From NCBI GenBank assembly GCA_028708845.1, contig JAQVXZ010000008.1, forward strand, positions 21,733 to 85,732: a stretch of DNA of 64,000 bases, read 5' to 3'. Positions 16,934 through 26,051 of this stretch are shown piece after piece (the stretch's first letter is position 1; every line of letters begins with the position of its first letter). The DNA is from Bacteroidales bacterium (GTDB lineage Bacteria; Bacteroidota; Bacteroidia; Bacteroidales; P3). The position numbers and the translations under genes are program-made. Under the pieces are notes generated by a model, which was not told where the DNA came from, ran no database searches, and saw only the letters and a program-made list of their open reading frames with translations.

Positions 16934-16993
16934 ACCTACTATTATATCAATAGAGGAATAACAATGACATCCTCCCTATTGATTAGGGTTATT
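16934..16993 (-). promoter_or_regulatory. Competing hairpins in the mgtA leader
   Basis: On the minus strand CCCTA and TAGGG pair around ATCAA, spanning the leader-ORF stop codon. Alternatively ATCAATAG plus AGGA pair with TCCTCTATTGAT about 10 bases downstream. The two structures share bases and exclude each other. No U-run follows, so control would be by mRNA accessibility or Rho rather than intrinsic termination (inference). Confidence 0.45.
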
Positions 16994-17032
16994 CAATAAA
17001 TAAATGATAGTGGGACTGGGGGCGTCTTTCAT
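16976..17032 (-). CDS. Putative mgtA leader peptide, MgtL-like
   Basis: ATG at 17032, 18 codons, TAG at 16976-16978: MKDAPSPTIIYLLNNPNQ. It lies entirely within the leader between the promoter and mgtA. Enterobacterial MgtL is a 17-residue leader peptide whose acidic/proline N terminus couples ribosome behaviour to Mg2+ and proline. This peptide is of similar size and has acidic and proline residues at positions 3-7. The stop codon lies inside the alternative hairpins. There is no sequence homology claim beyond this; chance is possible. Confidence 0.4.
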   Translation of the reverse strand: MKDAPSPTIIYLLNNPNQ

Positions 17033-17061
17033 TTTTCTTTTATTTTTTTAAGATTAATTTG

Positions 17062-17093
17062 CAAAGATAGGCATTCTTTAATGGATGCCAAAA
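17062..17093 (-). promoter_or_regulatory. Promoter of mgtA
   Basis: On the minus strand TTTTG (17089-17093), a 19-base spacer and TATCTTTG (17062-17069) match the Bacteroidetes consensus in both boxes. Transcription would begin near 17055. Confidence 0.75.
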
Positions 17094-17234
17094 CAAGAAC
17101 TAACAATCCTCAATAACAAGTCTTTGGACTTTTACTTTGTTATATGAGTTATATTATATACCCTTGTCAAATTGTATTTATTAAATTATAATATAGTTAA
17201 TATTCACTTTATAATTACATTTAGATAGAAAGAT

Positions 17235-18111
17235 ATGAAAAAACATTTACATTTATTTTATTAGGGCTTCTAGCTCTTGTTTGGACTTCGTGTAAGGACA
17301 AAACATCTGATTCAGATAAGGATAATCCTATCGTGATTTCATTCACCGCAAAACAAGACAATACATTTAATATTAATGGGGACTCGTCTGATAAGAGTAT
17401 CTTTTATGGATAATCTTACTGTAAGAAAAGCTGGTAGTGCTTGGACTCATAACGGTTATTATTCTTGGCCTAAAACTGGCAGCGTACATTTTTTTGGTCT
17501 TGCAACTTATGGCATAAGTAGTAATCTTCCATTAGGAGTTTCGAATTGGACAGTTCCAGCTAATCAAGTTAAGGGTTATCCAAAGTTTAGTTGCGAAATA
17601 CAAAATAATATTGGTGATATAAAAGATTTATTTGCGACAAAATCAGTAAACAGGAATAATAATAATACCGACCAAAATGGGAAGGTTGACTTAGAATTTA
17701 AGCATATTTTAGCTAAGGTTATTTTCAAAGTAACTAATAATGTTGTGATAGATCCTTTGGCTTATGAAATAACAAATCCAAAGGTTACCATAACAAAGAT
17801 TGAAGTAAGAAATATAGTTAAAAAAGGAGACTATAGTTTTGATGAATGTGAAGGATCTTGGGCTAATTTTAATGGAACATCATCTGTTGTTTATTGGTCA
17901 AACGATACAGGGGGTGATTGTAGAAAATGGTGACTCTACTAATGATTTCAAAAATAATCTTTATATAATTCCTAGCAAAGGCGTAAGAGTAGAAGTTAGT
18001 TACTATATTATTAAATACCTTCCTCTTACTATGACAATTGATTTACCAGCCTTAAATATTGGAGACAATAAGGTATTTAATCTAGAATTAACAGAATGGA
18101 GATTATGGTAA
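17235..18111 (+). pseudogene. Broken fimbrillin-like lipoprotein gene
   Basis: ATG at 17235 starts a lipoprotein signal that is in frame only after adding a base in the A-run: TFTFILLGLLALVWTSC is a lipobox. The frame continues NPIVISFTAKQ, stops near 17414, and is picked up in another frame (TRLIRVSFMDNL, GSVHFFGLATYG, FKHILAKVIFKVT). A third shift near 17920 leads into a segment ending in LELTEWRLW at 18111. The layout resembles FimA/Mfa1-type fimbrillin family proteins. At least three frameshifts make it non-functional unless expression is by repair or phase variation. Confidence 0.75.
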
Positions 18112-18235
18112 TTGCACTTCGAATATGCATAATTTGTTATTTTGTATAATATTGACAGCATTTTGGCTTAACTTATTAAATATATTTTGTTTTCTTTCGT
18201 TTAAAGAGGAAGTATAATATTAATAATCTAAAGTT

Positions 18236-18691
18236 ATGATAAATATTGGTGATAAAGCTCCTGAGGTTTTGGGAGTAAATGAAAAGGGAGAAGAGATTAA
18301 GGTATCTGATTATAAAGGGAAGAAGATAGCACTTTATTTCTATCCAAAAGATAATACTCCTGGTTGCACTGCTCAGGCTTGCAGTTTGAGAGATGGTTAT
18401 AGTGATTTGCGTAAGGCTGGTTATGAAGTTATTGGGGTTAGTATTGATTCAATGGCTTCACATACTAAGTTTAAGACAAAACATGATTTACCATTTACTT
18501 TGATTGCTGATACTGAAAAAACCTTGGTTGAGCAGTTTGGAGTTTGGGGTGAAAAGAAAATGTATGGGAAAACCTATATGGGAACTTTTCGAACAACATT
18601 TATTATTAATGAAGAGGGAGTTGTGGAAAGGATTATATCTCCAAAAGAAGTTAAGACAAAGGATCATTCTAATCAGATATTAAACCTATAA
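18236..18691 (+). CDS. bcp: Bcp-type thiol peroxidase (peroxiredoxin)
   Basis: 151 residues, the normal length. TPGCTAQACSLRD contains the peroxidatic and resolving cysteines of the atypical BCP class, and IGVSIDSMASHTKFKTKH is typical. It reduces peroxides with thioredoxin in the cytoplasm. It is followed 15 bases later by the DUF4268-like gene, probably as one transcript. Confidence 0.95.
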   Translation: MINIGDKAPEVLGVNEKGEEIKVSDYKGKKIALYFYPKDNTPGCTAQACSLRDGYSDLRKAGYEVIGVSIDSMASHTKFKTKHDLPFTLIADTEKTLVEQFGVWGEKKMYGKTYMGTFRTTFIINEEGVVERIISPKEVKTKDHSNQILNL

Positions 18692-18706
18692 TTTTTTAAT
18701 TGTTCG

Positions 18707-19168
18707 ATGTTTAATAGGGAAGAGAAAAAAGAAATAAACACTAAGTTTTGGGCTGGTTTTAAGACTTATTGCCATCAAAAGAAGATTAAAAGAAGGTGGC
18801 TGATGTCAAGAATAAGTATAAAATCCACGCAGCTTAAATTTTATGCTGACCACGAAAAAGCTTTAGTCCTTTTTCAGATTGATAATAAGAGTGAGGAGAG
18901 AAGAAAAGAGATTTATAGTTATTTCTATGCCTTTAGAAAACTTTGGGATAATGAGGCTGGTGAGGGTTTAATATGGGCAGAGGACTATGATGGGATTGAA
19001 CAAAAAACTATAAGTGCTGTGTATTTTGAGCTTAAAGGGGTTAATATGTATAGGGAAGAAGACCACCAGAAGATATATGCTTTCTTTGCCTCCAAAATGA
19101 TTATTCTTGAAGATATTTACGTAGAATACAAAGAAGTATTATCGCACCAAATTGCTCAAATCTCTTAA
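18707..19168 (+). CDS. DUF4268-like protein
   Basis: 153 residues, no signal or membrane segment. FWAGFKTYCHQKK, RRWLMSRISIKS and FRKLWDNEAGEGLIWAEDY resemble the DUF4268 family common in Bacteroidota, for which no function is established (some members occur fused to nuclease-like domains). It follows bcp closely. The assignment is from memory of the family pattern. Confidence 0.65.
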   Translation: MFNREEKKEINTKFWAGFKTYCHQKKIKRRWLMSRISIKSTQLKFYADHEKALVLFQIDNKSEERRKEIYSYFYAFRKLWDNEAGEGLIWAEDYDGIEQKTISAVYFELKGVNMYREEDHQKIYAFFASKMIILEDIYVEYKEVLSHQIAQIS

Positions 19169-19209
19169 ATTGAAAGAAAAAAACATAGATAACCTAATAA
19201 TAGATTTAT

Positions 19210-19593
19210 TTAATGTAGCACGTTAAAGACATCAATAAGACTATCTACTTCTGCACCTTTTTGAACTGACTCTTCAAGTATTTGCTTTTCTGATTCTAAA
19301 ATAGAATTAGTATTATTAGTGATTTTTGTCAATTCTTTATCGAAACTTGCTTTATAATAAATAGTATCCGACTTATCGTTCCATCTCACCCTATATAATA
19401 GCTCATATCCAATAAGCGAATTGTCCGATTTATCAATTGTCTCATTAAACATCTTGTAGGGTTCGTTTAAAAACAATTTCACATCCTTACCATCCCATTC
19501 TTGTTTAATAAGCTCTTTTGCTTTCTCTTCCTTGCTGCTACAAGCAACCATTGTTATGCTTATAAGCATTAATATTAAAAATAATTGTTTCAT
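19210..19593 (-). CDS. Small lipoprotein of unknown function
   Basis: 127 residues with a lipobox (ISITMVACSS), so predicted to be lipid-anchored. The rest is charged, with a YRVRWNDKSDTIYYKASFD segment suggesting beta structure and a helical C terminus. No family was recognised. It stands alone, convergent with the DUF4268-like gene. Confidence 0.65.
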   Translation of the reverse strand: MKQLFLILMLISITMVACSSKEEKAKELIKQEWDGKDVKLFLNEPYKMFNETIDKSDNSLIGYELLYRVRWNDKSDTIYYKASFDKELTKITNNTNSILESEKQILEESVQKGAEVDSLIDVFNVLH

Positions 19594-19647
19594 AATTCTT
19601 GGTTTTTACTATGTTAATAATAACTCTGCATATTAAGAATTTATTAC

Positions 19648-19731
19648 GCTGTTTTAAAAAATTATTACTGCGTTTTAATTTTCTGTTTCTGCGTTTTAAT
19701 TTTCTGTTTCTTTGTTTTAATTTTTAGAAAC
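19648..19731. repeat. 21-bp repeat family, locus C
   Basis: Four 21-base units on the minus strand (19711-19731, 19690-19710, 19669-19689, 19648-19668), the middle two identical. The first unit includes the stop codon region of the TonB receptor gene at 19724. Confidence 0.85.
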
Positions 19732-22045
19732 TAATACTTAATCCAAAACTTGGCATAACTGGTAATTGATCTACCCTATCGCCTGTTATTCTGTCTTGGT
19801 AGAATAGGTTATTTCTGTTATATACGTTGGTTACGCTTAGGTTTAGTTCGAGTATAGAGGACTTAAATATGTCAAATCTCTTTTTAATTGATAAGTCTAA
19901 TCTATGATATTCTGGTAGTCTTTTGGAATTGTATTCCCCTAGTAGCATTTGAAGGGTTCCATTTGCATAAATATAATCGTAATCTATGCCTGTTTGAAAA
20001 TCTAACATCTCTTGTCCCCCTTTGTTGGGTGTGTAAGCAAATCCACTTCCATAGTTCCATCTCAGGCTGACCTCCCATGACCTAGATAATCCAACTTGAT
20101 ATGAGATTAAAACGTTTACATTATGTCTTCTGTCGTAATGTGGTGCATATTGAACTAATTCGTCTTCCCTTACTACTTTTCCAAGAGAATAAACTGTCCA
20201 AACATATAATCTATCATCATCATATTTTAGACTTAGATCCATTCCATAGGCTTTCCCGTTCTCTATTGCATATTCTTTTTTCATAAAGTCTGGCTTATCA
20301 CTATATTCTGCATCGTCATTATAGTATTTGTTTCTATTAAGAGAAATCAGCCCATCCATTGTTTTATAGTAGCCCTCAAGATTAAGGGTTATGGTTCTTG
20401 TTATATCAAATTCTGCACCAACTATTAAATGTTTTGAGGTTTGAAGGTAGGATGATATTTCTTGCCCTTTGTATGTTCTTACGATGTTCATGCTTTCTGG
20501 CGATATGGTTTCATAGCCTGTGAAAAGGTTTACTATATCAACATCGGGTTTGGTGTCGATGAAGATTTGGGAATATAGTCCTGTTGCTGCTTTTAGTCTA
20601 AACCAATCTGTTACATTATATTTTAGTGCTAGTCTTGGTTCTGGGGATGCTTTGCTCATTGAGGCGTAGTAGCTAAGTCTAAAGCTTGGTTCATAGAGAA
20701 ACTTACCTGCAACACCCTTAAAGAGTCCATAGACGCCTAATTCGGTAGAATAATTGGTATTTGGTATAGTAGTAGGATTGCCATTTCTTATTTCTGTTAT
20801 ATTTGAATTGGTTGTACTTCCTATCATCTCTATTCCATATATCAATTTATTATCTACATAGAAATTAGTTGCTGATAGTCCTAAATTGAATCCTCCAATA
20901 TTACTTGTTTTTGCTTTCCCTGTTGTGGTCTCCTTCATATTAACGGTATAGTCTGAGTATGAGAATACCCCCTCAACAAGAGCTGATGTGTTTCCAGGTA
21001 ATAAGAGGAAATTTGCTCCCACTCCCCTATTTGCCCAATCAAAATTAGCTATGGATTTATAATCTGTTACCTTATCGGTATAGTTAAAACCAAAGACACT
21101 TATCTTTGTTCCATTATCACCACTAAGTGTTAGTTTTCCGTATATATCTAAGAAGTCATAAGGTAGTGAACCATCAATATAGGAATATACTTTTTTTGAA
21201 GTCTGAGATAGGTAGGAGTTTTTGGCAGTGAAAAGATACGTTAGGCTAATGCCTGATGAGGTGCCTTGTTTAATTATTGGTCCTTCAACCAATACATTTG
21301 CTCCAAAGGTGCTTGCTCCTATTTTCCCTTTTGTTTGCTTTTTGTTCCCATCTCTTGTTGAAATATCCATAACAGAAGAAAGCACTCCTCCGTATTTTGC
21401 TCCAAAACCTCCTGTGAATATATCTGCATTTCTAATAACATCGGTTTCAAAAACAGAGAAAAGACCAATTGAATGGAAAGGGTTGTAAATTACCATACCA
21501 TCTAAAAGTACTTTGTTTTGTATTGCAGACCCTCCTCTTATATATAGCTGTCCTCCTTGGTCGCCTGTGAAAATCACACCAGGAAGTACTTGCATATATT
21601 GTGCCAAGTCGGATGTTCCTCCAATGGAAGGCATTTGAGTTATTTCTTTTGCGGTTATTTTCTCAATAGATACCTGACTTTCTGTTTTGGCAGCTAGCCT
21701 ATCTGCTCTAATTTCAACTGCATTAAGGAGTTTAGAGTTTGGTTCTAATTCGATTTTAAGGGTAGTTATCTCGCCTGCTACTACTTTTATTGGAAATACC
21801 TTTTCTTCATAGCCCATAAAAGTAACTCTTACGTTATATTCTCCTTTAGGAACTTTGGATATAACGAAATACCCATTATTATCAGTACTGCTTCCGTGAG
21901 TGGTATTTAAAATAAGCACATTGGAAAAAATAATTGTTTCTCCTGTATTTTTATCGTAAACAAAACCTCTAACCGAACCTGTTTGAGCAATTGAAAATGT
22001 TGCAGCTGCTATAAAAACAAAAAAGAAAAGTATTAGTTTCTTCAT
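19724..22045 (-). CDS. TonB-dependent receptor with carboxypeptidase-like N-terminal domain
   Basis: 773 residues with signal peptide (to about 20). A carboxypeptidase-regulatory-like beta-sandwich follows (GSVRGFVYDKNTGETIIFSN, about 23-100), then a plug domain (IGGTSDLAQYMQVLPGVIF, QLYIRGG) and a 22-strand-type barrel ending in FGLSISF. It imports an unknown ligand across the outer membrane using TonB energy. It lacks the length and neighbour of a SusC/SusD pair. It lies 15 bases after holA on the same strand. Confidence 0.92.
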   Translation of the reverse strand: MKKLILFFFVFIAAATFSIAQTGSVRGFVYDKNTGETIIFSNVLILNTTHGSSTDNNGYFVISKVPKGEYNVRVTFMGYEEKVFPIKVVAGEITTLKIELEPNSKLLNAVEIRADRLAAKTESQVSIEKITAKEITQMPSIGGTSDLAQYMQVLPGVIFTGDQGGQLYIRGGSAIQNKVLLDGMVIYNPFHSIGLFSVFETDVIRNADIFTGGFGAKYGGVLSSVMDISTRDGNKKQTKGKIGASTFGANVLVEGPIIKQGTSSGISLTYLFTAKNSYLSQTSKKVYSYIDGSLPYDFLDIYGKLTLSGDNGTKISVFGFNYTDKVTDYKSIANFDWANRGVGANFLLLPGNTSALVEGVFSYSDYTVNMKETTTGKAKTSNIGGFNLGLSATNFYVDNKLIYGIEMIGSTTNSNITEIRNGNPTTIPNTNYSTELGVYGLFKGVAGKFLYEPSFRLSYYASMSKASPEPRLALKYNVTDWFRLKAATGLYSQIFIDTKPDVDIVNLFTGYETISPESMNIVRTYKGQEISSYLQTSKHLIVGAEFDITRTITLNLEGYYKTMDGLISLNRNKYYNDDAEYSDKPDFMKKEYAIENGKAYGMDLSLKYDDDRLYVWTVYSLGKVVREDELVQYAPHYDRRHNVNVLISYQVGLSRSWEVSLRWNYGSGFAYTPNKGGQEMLDFQTGIDYDYIYANGTLQMLLGEYNSKRLPEYHRLDLSIKKRFDIFKSSILELNLSVTNVYNRNNLFYQDRITGDRVDQLPVMPSFGLSISF

Positions 22046-22060
22046 TATATCTAAGATATT

Positions 22061-23068
22061 TTAATGTGTTATTTTGAAAATTAACTCCTTTAACAAATCA
22101 CCATTACTTACGTTTGGAGCTATATCAAGACCTTTTGATTTCAAATCATATTCCCTTATTAAGGCTACAATTTGAAAAAGCTTATCTAAGCTATATATTT
22201 TTAATGCACTGATATATTCCTTCGCAAAATAAGGATTAATACCTATTGCTTTTGCAATATTTACAGAAGTCTTTTCTTTTACTTGAGCTGCAATTAAGAT
22301 TTTTGTGAAATAAGAAAATAGAGCAGGCAATATTGATTGTATTGGGTTTTCTTTTGGGTTGGCTTCAAAATAGTTTATTATTTTGTTGGCTGTTAAAATA
22401 TCTCTAACGGAAAGTGCTTTTTGAAGCTCAAATACATTGAAATCCTTACTAATTCCAATATGCTCTTCAATATGATTAATTGTTATTTCTTCTGCTCCTT
22501 TAATATTGAGTTTGAGCTTGGATAGTTCATTAGCTATTTTCCCTAAGTTGTTTCCTAGGTAATCGGTTATTAGTTGGGATATATGAGGATTAATTTTTAG
22601 ACCTATTGTTTTTGCGTAGTTAATTGTCCATTGAGGAATTGCGCTATCGTAAAGTTTCTTACTCTCAAAAACCACTCCTATTTTATCAACTTTCTTAAGG
22701 AAAGTTTTTTCAATTGTTTTGTATTTATAGCAAATAACTATTGTTGTGGTTGGTACTGGGTTTTTGATATAGGTGTCAAACTTAGACCAGTCTTTTGTAT
22801 CAATATCTTGAGCCTCACGAACCAAAACAAGGCGTCTTTCAGCCATAATAGGGTATTGCTTTGAGGTAGAAAGAATATCATCAATGGTTATATCTCTTCC
22901 GTAGAAAAGAGTTTGATTGAAATCTTTTTCAGATTCATCTAATAATGAGTGTTCGAAAACGTTTGCCAGTTCATCAATATAATACGCCTCATCTCCAGTA
23001 AGTATATAGATTGGAGATAAAACATTATTCTTTAAGTCTGAAACAATATCTTCGTATTTCTTTATCAT
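22061..23068 (-). CDS. holA: DNA polymerase III subunit delta
   Basis: 335 residues, the usual size. Clamp-loader delta features: an N-terminal P-loop-like fold start (SPIYILTGDEAYYIDELAN), ERRLVLVREAQ, and a C-terminal helical domain with DLKSKGLD. Works with the tau/gamma and delta-prime subunits to load the sliding clamp. It starts 87 bases beyond gldJ on the same strand and lies downstream of the terminator at 23101. Confidence 0.92.
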   Translation of the reverse strand: MIKKYEDIVSDLKNNVLSPIYILTGDEAYYIDELANVFEHSLLDESEKDFNQTLFYGRDITIDDILSTSKQYPIMAERRLVLVREAQDIDTKDWSKFDTYIKNPVPTTTIVICYKYKTIEKTFLKKVDKIGVVFESKKLYDSAIPQWTINYAKTIGLKINPHISQLITDYLGNNLGKIANELSKLKLNIKGAEEITINHIEEHIGISKDFNVFELQKALSVRDILTANKIINYFEANPKENPIQSILPALFSYFTKILIAAQVKEKTSVNIAKAIGINPYFAKEYISALKIYSLDKLFQIVALIREYDLKSKGLDIAPNVSNGDLLKELIFKITH

Positions 23069-23100
23069 AAGCCAGTGCGAAATTAGACAAATTTTTAAAC

Positions 23101-23137
23101 AAAAAAAAGTCCTACCGTATAGATAGAACTTTTTTTA
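23101..23137 (-). terminator. Intrinsic terminator of gldJ
   Basis: On the minus strand AAAGTTCTAT pairs with GTAGGACTTT (two or three G-U pairs), followed by a run of T. It is just 3' of the gene ending at 23156. Confidence 0.75.
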
Positions 23138-23155
23138 TATAATTTTAATGATTCA

Positions 23156-24670
23156 TTACAGGCTCTTTTCACCTATTTGATCCATTGCACAACGGAATCC
23201 TATCCAATCAGTGCTCTTGGTTTGGTCTAAGAATCTTCTTTGTCCTGGACTTAAGAAATATGCTCTATCTCTCCAAGAACCACCCTTAACAACTCTAACC
23301 TTATCATCAATTAATGATGTAACATTATATTCGTACATATTATTAGTTTCTGTTTTAGCCATTTGCATTTCATCATCATAGCTAATAATATCATCTGCCT
23401 CTTGATCCTCTTCTTTCTTCCACTTATCGGTTAGTTGAGAACGAAGGTCTCCATCAAGATAGTTAATGTTATCTGCTTGTTTATAGTTTAAACGATTAAT
23501 GTTTTCAGCAACAGTTACCTCTCTGTAGCTAAGTCTTCCTAAAGAGTCTTTTTCTGAAATCATTCCATCAGCATCTAATACCTTTGTTACATAAACATTA
23601 CCACGGAAAGGGTTAATATCTTCTGCATCTTGACCTGTTGAAGGACGATATACATCTAAACACCATTCTGCAACATTTCCTGCCATATTATAAAGTCCAT
23701 AATCGTTAGGGAAGTAGAAAGCAACAGGTGCTGTATAATCCCAATGGTCATTTAATGCTCCGGCAGTTCCCATAGCATCACCACGTGAACGTTTGAAGTT
23801 AGCTAGCATTTCACCGTAATATTTCTTATCATCAGTTCTTACTTGGTAGCCATTCCATGGGTATACTCTTCTTTCAATTACTCTTTCGTCAAAGCTATTG
23901 CCAATAAGTGCATAAGCTGCAAATTCCCATTCAGCTTCGGTTGGTAGACGGAATCGAGGTAATAATATACCATCTTCTAATTTCACCTTTCTAACTCCTT
24001 CTGAATTTGGATCTAAGTCTGGCATTTCATTAAGAATAATTCCCTCGTAGAGTCCAGCATAATAAGCATCTGTATTGAAAGTATTATCACCAGTTGCATA
24101 AGGGTCAATTTCTAAGTATTTTGCATCAATTAAGATTCTCTCATTCACCCTATCTGTCCTCCAATTACAATATTCAACTGCTTGAAGCCAAGAAACACCA
24201 ACAACTGGAAAATCTGCATAATTTGGATGACGGAAGTAATTCTCTACCATTGCTTCATTAAGTGCAAGTTTTGATCTCCAAACCAATGTGTCTGGTAATG
24301 CTTTACTAACATATTCTGGATAATCGTTACCATAAGCTCTAGATAACCAGAATAGATATTCTCTATAAGCAATGTTTGATACCTCACATTCGTCCATAAA
24401 AAATGAAGAAACGTTTGCTCTTCTAGGTTGATTATCCCAATCGTGACGTACGTTATCGGTTGTTTGACCCATAACAAAAGTACCTCCTTCAATAAACATC
24501 ATTCCATCTGGATCCAAATATGTGTTTGACTTTGCTGATTCGAAGCCTCCCCAATTACTATCATCATAGTTCCAACCAGTTGTTGGAGAAACATTTGGTC
24601 CCTTACAACCTAATGTTAGAGCTATTAATGATAAGCCTAATAAAATTTTTTTGAATGCATTTACTTTCAT
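23156..24670 (-). CDS. gldJ: T9SS/gliding lipoprotein of the GldJ/GldK family
   Basis: 504 residues from the ATG at 24670, chosen because it gives a compact lipoprotein signal (LLGLSLIALTLGC); an ATG at 24688 would add six residues. The main domain is the formylglycine-generating-enzyme fold: FIEGGTFVMG, FFMDECEVSN, FPVVGVSWLQAVEYCNWR, RLPTEAEWEFA, GNVAEWCLD, VVKGGSWRD and GFRCA. The TGWNYDD start resembles GldJ more than PorK, and gldJ beside porU and porV is a known arrangement in Flavobacterium. It is predicted to face the periplasm from the outer membrane as part of the T9SS. Confidence 0.85.
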   Translation of the reverse strand: MKVNAFKKILLGLSLIALTLGCKGPNVSPTTGWNYDDSNWGGFESAKSNTYLDPDGMMFIEGGTFVMGQTTDNVRHDWDNQPRRANVSSFFMDECEVSNIAYREYLFWLSRAYGNDYPEYVSKALPDTLVWRSKLALNEAMVENYFRHPNYADFPVVGVSWLQAVEYCNWRTDRVNERILIDAKYLEIDPYATGDNTFNTDAYYAGLYEGIILNEMPDLDPNSEGVRKVKLEDGILLPRFRLPTEAEWEFAAYALIGNSFDERVIERRVYPWNGYQVRTDDKKYYGEMLANFKRSRGDAMGTAGALNDHWDYTAPVAFYFPNDYGLYNMAGNVAEWCLDVYRPSTGQDAEDINPFRGNVYVTKVLDADGMISEKDSLGRLSYREVTVAENINRLNYKQADNINYLDGDLRSQLTDKWKKEEDQEADDIISYDDEMQMAKTETNNMYEYNVTSLIDDKVRVVKGGSWRDRAYFLSPGQRRFLDQTKSTDWIGFRCAMDQIGEKSL

Positions 24671-24740
24671 ACAAAATATATTTTTCATTTTTATTCTTTA
24701 CTTACTATACTATCTTTTATAAGATTTTGTTTCATTTTTC

Positions 24741-25727
24741 TTAGAAAGAAGGACAATCAATTGATTTTACCCTCTTGCGTTTCTCTGGACAATTGAATTG
24801 TAATCCTAGTGTTACTTCATGAGCTCCTCCCGAAACATTAGACAAGGAAGATACAGTTAAGTCATAGCTATATCCAACTTTAAACATTCCTTGTTGAACT
24901 CCAACCATAAAAACAAAAGCATCAGCATTTGTGAAAGTTAGAGCTTGACGAAACCACGCACCTACTATGAAAGGGGACCAGTCTAAATAAAGACCGTAGT
25001 TTAAATCTTGAAATCCTCCTTGGTTATGATAAATTACGTTTGGAGAAATTATTGGAGCGCCAAAGAAAGCATTAGTTCTACGTTTATCTCTACTAATATT
25101 TAATTTCATACCCCCATGAACTGTTGTTTTGAAAGGCAATCTATTATATGAAATAAAACCATCATCTGGTTGAGTTAGATGGGCAAAAGCAACTCCTCCA
25201 TACCAGTTTTCACCATAAATAACTGTTCCTGCAGAGAAATCGGCATAGGTGTGTGAAAGATCTCCAGGAATTTGAGCCTGAGTAGAATAAATAAATCCAT
25301 AACGAGGATCTATCATATCTCCAAAAGTAAGTCCTGAAAAATCTAAGCTTCTATTTGCAACTGTTGCTTGAAGAGCTAAATTAATATTAATTTTACTAGT
25401 AAGCTTTAAGCGAAGTGAATACATAAATGAAGCAGAAACATTATTGAATGTTTGTCCTTGTTGGTCTCCTAATAAGATAAACCCAATGCCACCACTAAGA
25501 AAATCAACATATTGGTCATAAGTAACAGTTTCAGTTGTGAAGGCACCTAAACTTGGCCATTGATTTCTATATGACATATTAACTCTTGGGCAAATATTAG
25601 CTCCAGCTAAAGCAGGGTTAATATAAAGTGGATTAGCATAAAACTGCGAAAAGTGAGGGTCTTGCGCGTTAACCTTGCTCACTAAAGCCACAAAAGCTAT
25701 CATTATTAATAGTATGGTTTTTTTCAT
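24741..25727 (-). CDS. PorP/SprF family outer-membrane protein
   Basis: 328 residues with signal peptide. DPHFSQFYANPLYINPALAG is the hallmark start of the PorP/SprF family, followed by RNQWPSLG and a barrel of about 14 strands. These proteins belong to the T9SS; members near SprB-type adhesins help secrete or anchor one cargo, while PorP is core. The gldJ-type gene follows on the same strand after 70 bases. A true PorP would usually stand by porKLMN, which are not in this window. Confidence 0.9.
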   Translation of the reverse strand: MKKTILLIMIAFVALVSKVNAQDPHFSQFYANPLYINPALAGANICPRVNMSYRNQWPSLGAFTTETVTYDQYVDFLSGGIGFILLGDQQGQTFNNVSASFMYSLRLKLTSKININLALQATVANRSLDFSGLTFGDMIDPRYGFIYSTQAQIPGDLSHTYADFSAGTVIYGENWYGGVAFAHLTQPDDGFISYNRLPFKTTVHGGMKLNISRDKRRTNAFFGAPIISPNVIYHNQGGFQDLNYGLYLDWSPFIVGAWFRQALTFTNADAFVFMVGVQQGMFKVGYSYDLTVSSLSNVSGGAHEVTLGLQFNCPEKRKRVKSIDCPSF

Positions 25728-26051
25728 TGTCAGTTTATTTGTTTCTATTCACCTAAATGGTCTAATTCAATTGGCAATATTACAAAAAAAATCACAAACA
25801 ATTAATAAGTTATGTAGTAAAAATTTATTCTTACTACCCTAACTCTATATTGTTCAACAGAAAGAGAACATTTCTTTGGGTGATTTTTTTCTTTGTTTTA
25901 TTCGTTTTATACAAAGAATTAGAGAATTAGGTTACAAAAAACGTAAGAATCTCAAATATTAACTTGCCTTTTGTATGAATAACTACAATATTTTCTTTAT
26001 TTATATGTTTATATTGGTGCTGAGATAGCATTTTAGAATTCAAATCGTGTT
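25728..26051. other. Divergent intergenic region of the T9SS genes
   Basis: 324 bases between the divergent porP-like and porU starts. It is AT-rich. I found no TAnnTTTG box with a good partner on either strand and no hairpin of note. Confidence 0.4.
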
